Origin: Actinomycetes bacterium
GTDB lineage: Bacteria > Actinomycetota > Acidimicrobiia > Acidimicrobiales > RAAP-2
NCBI GenBank assembly: GCA_021849765.1
Contig: JAJZSM010000063.1
Coordinates: 1 to 8,024, forward strand
Direction of reading: 5' to 3'
DNA length: 8,024 nucleotides
This document shows, piece after piece, positions 6,228 through 8,024 of this stretch. The notes under the pieces are model-generated. The model saw nothing but the letters and a program-made list of their open reading frames with translations. It had not been told where the DNA came from and did not search any database. Numbering within the stretch: the stretch's first letter is position 1; the number at the start of each line of letters is the position of its first letter. The translations under genes and the position numbers were made by a program.

Positions 6228-7412
6228 ATGGCCCGCCACCTTTTGGTGACCAACGACTACCTGCCCAAAACCGGCGGAATCCAGGTCTACCTTCACGAAC
6301 TGTGGCGCCGGCTCGAACCCGGCCGAGGCGTGGTGCTCACCGCTTCGTCGCACCCCCAAGCTCCATCATTTGACGCCGAGAGCGAGGTGGTCATCGAGCG
6401 CGTGGCCGCCGGGACGCTCTTCCTGCCAACGCCGCGCGCCCTGGCCGCCATCGAGGCCGCGATCGAGCGCCACCAGCCCGAGCTGGTCCTCATCGACCCC
6501 GCCTGGCCGCTCGGTCTGCTCGGCCCGCACCTGTCGCGACCCTACGGCGTCGTGCTGCACGGCGCCGAAGTCACGATCCCGGCGCGGCTCCCGCTGGTCG
6601 CGTCGTCACTGCGTCGGGTCCTGCGACACGCGTCGGTGATCGTCAGCGCCGGCGGGTATCCCGAGGCCGAAGCCCGTCGCAACGCCGCTGAGTGGCTGGC
6701 GCCGGTCGTCTCGGTGCCACCCGGTGTCGATCCGCATCGATTCACGCCGGTGACCCCGGCGAAACGCGCCAGCGTGCGCGCGGCCCTCGGCATCGCCGAG
6801 GACGCGTTACTCGTGAGCTCCTATTCGCGCCTCGTGCCACGCAAGGGCATGGACACCCTGATCAAGGCGGCTGCGCGACTGGCGCCGTCGTTTCCGACGC
6901 TCGAGGTCGTGATCGGTGGCGCCGGACGCGATCGTAAGCGGCTCGAGCGGCTCGCGAGAACGCGTCGAGCACCGGTTCGCTTCCTTGGTCGAGTACCCGA
7001 CGAAGACCTCGGACCGTGGCTCGCCTCGAGCGACCTCTTCGTCATGGACTGCCGTCGGCGATGGCTGGGTCTGGAACAGGAGGGCTTCGGGATCGTCTTC
7101 GTCGAGGCCGCCGCCGCTGGCGTCGCCCAGGTCGCCGGTCGGTCTGGCGGGAGTCACGAGGCGGTCGTCGATCGAAGCACCGGCGTCATCGTGGACACGC
7201 CAAGGCGTACGAAGGCGCTCGCCCACGCGATGGCTGAGCTGCTCGGTGATGCCGATCGACGCGCCGCGATGGGGGCGCGGGCTCGTGAGCTCGCCACGAC
7301 GCGCTTCGACTGGGACACCCTCGCGGGCGTCCTCTCGGCCGGTCTTGCGCCCTATGACCACTTCGAAGCAGCTGAGCGTGGGGCCTATGGTGTCGTGGGG
7401 GAGGGTGAGTGA
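6228..7412 (+). CDS. GT4-family glycosyltransferase, PimB-like (GT-B fold)
   Basis: A 394-residue retaining glycosyltransferase that transfers sugar from a nucleotide or polyprenyl donor, probably to a membrane-associated lipid acceptor at the inner leaflet. The N-terminal Rossmann domain (1 to about 170) begins with the acceptor-side motif YLPKTGGIQVYLHEL (11-25) and has VVLHGAEV (108-115). The C-terminal domain carries SRLVPRKGMDTLIKAAARL (200-218), VIGGAGRDRKRLERL (228-242), VRFLGRVPDEDL (250-261) and the EX7E motif, Glu285 to Glu293 (EGFGIVFVE). A GRSGGSHEAV donor-binding loop follows (304-313). The segment CRRRWLGLEQEGFGIVFVEAAAAGV closely follows the pattern I remember from actinobacterial mannosyltransferase PimB', so mannosylation of phosphatidylinositol-type lipids is a reasonable guess. 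Donor and acceptor are not proven. The stop overlaps the next gene by 4 bases. Confidence 0.92.
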   Translation: MARHLLVTNDYLPKTGGIQVYLHELWRRLEPGRGVVLTASSHPQAPSFDAESEVVIERVAAGTLFLPTPRALAAIEAAIERHQPELVLIDPAWPLGLLGPHLSRPYGVVLHGAEVTIPARLPLVASSLRRVLRHASVIVSAGGYPEAEARRNAAEWLAPVVSVPPGVDPHRFTPVTPAKRASVRAALGIAEDALLVSSYSRLVPRKGMDTLIKAAARLAPSFPTLEVVIGGAGRDRKRLERLARTRRAPVRFLGRVPDEDLGPWLASSDLFVMDCRRRWLGLEQEGFGIVFVEAAAAGVAQVAGRSGGSHEAVVDRSTGVIVDTPRRTKALAHAMAELLGDADRRAAMGARARELATTRFDWDTLAGVLSAGLAPYDHFEAAERGAYGVVGEGE

Positions 7413-7849
7413 GGCAGCGCGCAACGGAGTCGATTGTGGTGAACGCGCCGCCCCAGGATGTCTTCTCGGTGGTGATCGACGTCGAACGTTACGTTGAGTG
7501 GGTGAGCGAGGTGAAGAGCATCGAGGTCATCGAGCGCGACACCGTGGGACGGCCGCTCGAGGTCGAATTCCGTGCCGCGGCGTTCGGGCGCTCGACGACC
7601 TACGCCTTGCGCTACGACTACGACCGCGCGCCCGGCGAGCTCTACTGGTACCAGGCGGCGGGCGACATCACGGCTGACCTGCGCGGCCAGTACCGCTTCG
7701 AACCGATCGACGGCGCCACCAACGTCACCTATGACTTGGAGGTCGACCTCGCGGTCCCGATTCCCGCCTTCGTGAAGGCGCGCGCCGCGCACCGCATCCA
7801 GTCCGAGGCGTTGCGCGAGCTAAAGGATCGGGTCGAGTCCCTGCGATGA
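7409..7849 (+). CDS. SRPBCC-fold protein (polyketide cyclase/START-like)
   Basis: A 146-residue hydrophobic-cavity protein of the SRPBCC superfamily, which binds lipids, polyketides or other hydrophobic ligands. The opening strand ATESIVVNAPPQDVFSVV (5-22) with DVERYVEWV (24-32) is the typical first strand and helix pair. Strands follow at EVEFRAAAFGRSTTYALRYDY, GELYWYQAAGD and TNVTYDLEVDL. The long C-terminal helix (about 120-145) ends the fold. No ligand-specific residues are recognisable. The GTG start overlaps the glycosyltransferase stop (GTGA), with GGAGGG just upstream. Its own stop overlaps the ROK gene start (ATGA), so the three are translationally coupled. Position beside a glycolipid-type glycosyltransferase suggests a lipid-binding accessory role, which is inference only. 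Confidence 0.88.
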   Translation: MRQRATESIVVNAPPQDVFSVVIDVERYVEWVSEVKSIEVIERDTVGRPLEVEFRAAAFGRSTTYALRYDYDRAPGELYWYQAAGDITADLRGQYRFEPIDGATNVTYDLEVDLAVPIPAFVKARAAHRIQSEALRELKDRVESLR

Positions 7850-8024
7850 GTGAGATCGCGATCGGTATCGACGTGGGGGGGACCAAGGCACTGGCTGTCG
7901 TCGTGGACGCCAGTGGTCGGGTGCTCGACGAACTGCGCAGCGGCACACCCCATGAGCACGACGCCGATCCCGGCGCTCGCGCGGCCGAGGTCGTCGCCGA
8001 CCAGGTCTTCGAGCTGAGCCGACG
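7846..8024 (+). CDS. ROK-family sugar kinase (glucokinase-like), 3' end beyond the window
   Basis: The reading frame starts at the ATG overlapping the SRPBCC stop (ATGA) and stays open to the window edge, giving 59 codons. It begins MSEIAIGIDVGGTKALAVVVD, where Asp9-Val-Gly-Gly-Thr-Lys14 is the phosphate-1 loop that binds ATP in the actin-like ATPase fold of ROK proteins. It continues with GRVLDELRSGTP and the expected first helix (AAEVVADQVFELS). An N-terminal DNA-binding domain, as in ROK repressors such as NagC/Mlc, is absent, which favours a kinase. In that case it phosphorylates glucose or a related sugar in the cytosol. The sugar-binding and zinc-binding motifs of the family lie outside the window, so substrate and true kinase activity cannot be judged. 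Confidence 0.88.
   Translation, partial: MSEIAIGIDVGGTKALAVVVDASGRVLDELRSGTPHEHDADPGARAAEVVADQVFELSR

Overview
The window is GC-rich DNA with dense, short-spaced genes on both strands and frequent GTG starts. It looks like a high-GC actinobacterium. The combination of leaderless promoters, a secreted 54-residue-repeat protein, small CxxC proteins and a GT4-SRPBCC-ROK gene string makes me favour an Acidimicrobiia-type lineage. That placement is inference from recall of gene style; no marker gene in the window proves it.

Layout. Positions 1-961 (+) hold an aldo/keto reductase missing its first codons at the window edge. It abuts, stop codon to stop codon, a convergent gene at 962-2641 (-) for a secreted protein of eight cysteine-paired repeats followed by an IPT/TIG-like domain. 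A divergent spacer (2642-2806) with a perfect 15-bp palindrome leads into the cysteine operon cysK (2807-3736) and cysE (3738-4346). A hairpin at 4357-4391 and a tRNA-Gly(TCC) on the minus strand (4412-4482) follow. A 266-base non-coding stretch (4483-4748) holds the tRNA promoter and a long-range inverted repeat.

From 4749 to the end all genes are on the plus strand: a two-helix membrane PH-domain protein (4749-5306), a 70-residue zinc-ribbon protein (5340-5552), a thioredoxin-like CxxC protein (5598-5951), a 67-residue protein with two CxxC pairs (5995-6198), a PimB-like GT4 glycosyltransferase (6228-7412), an SRPBCC-fold protein (7409-7849) and the start of a ROK-family sugar kinase (7846 to beyond the window). 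The last three overlap by 4 bases each and form a translationally coupled operon.

How the genes work together. CysE and CysK catalyse the two steps from serine to cysteine and are co-transcribed. The GT4, SRPBCC and ROK genes form one unit, probably linked to envelope glycolipid or sugar metabolism. The three small CxxC proteins between the membrane PH protein and the glycosyltransferase have no function I can assign, and they are the least explained part of the window. Three start codons (4749, 5340, 6228) each sit exactly 6 bases after a TAnnnT -10 box, which points to leaderless transcription.
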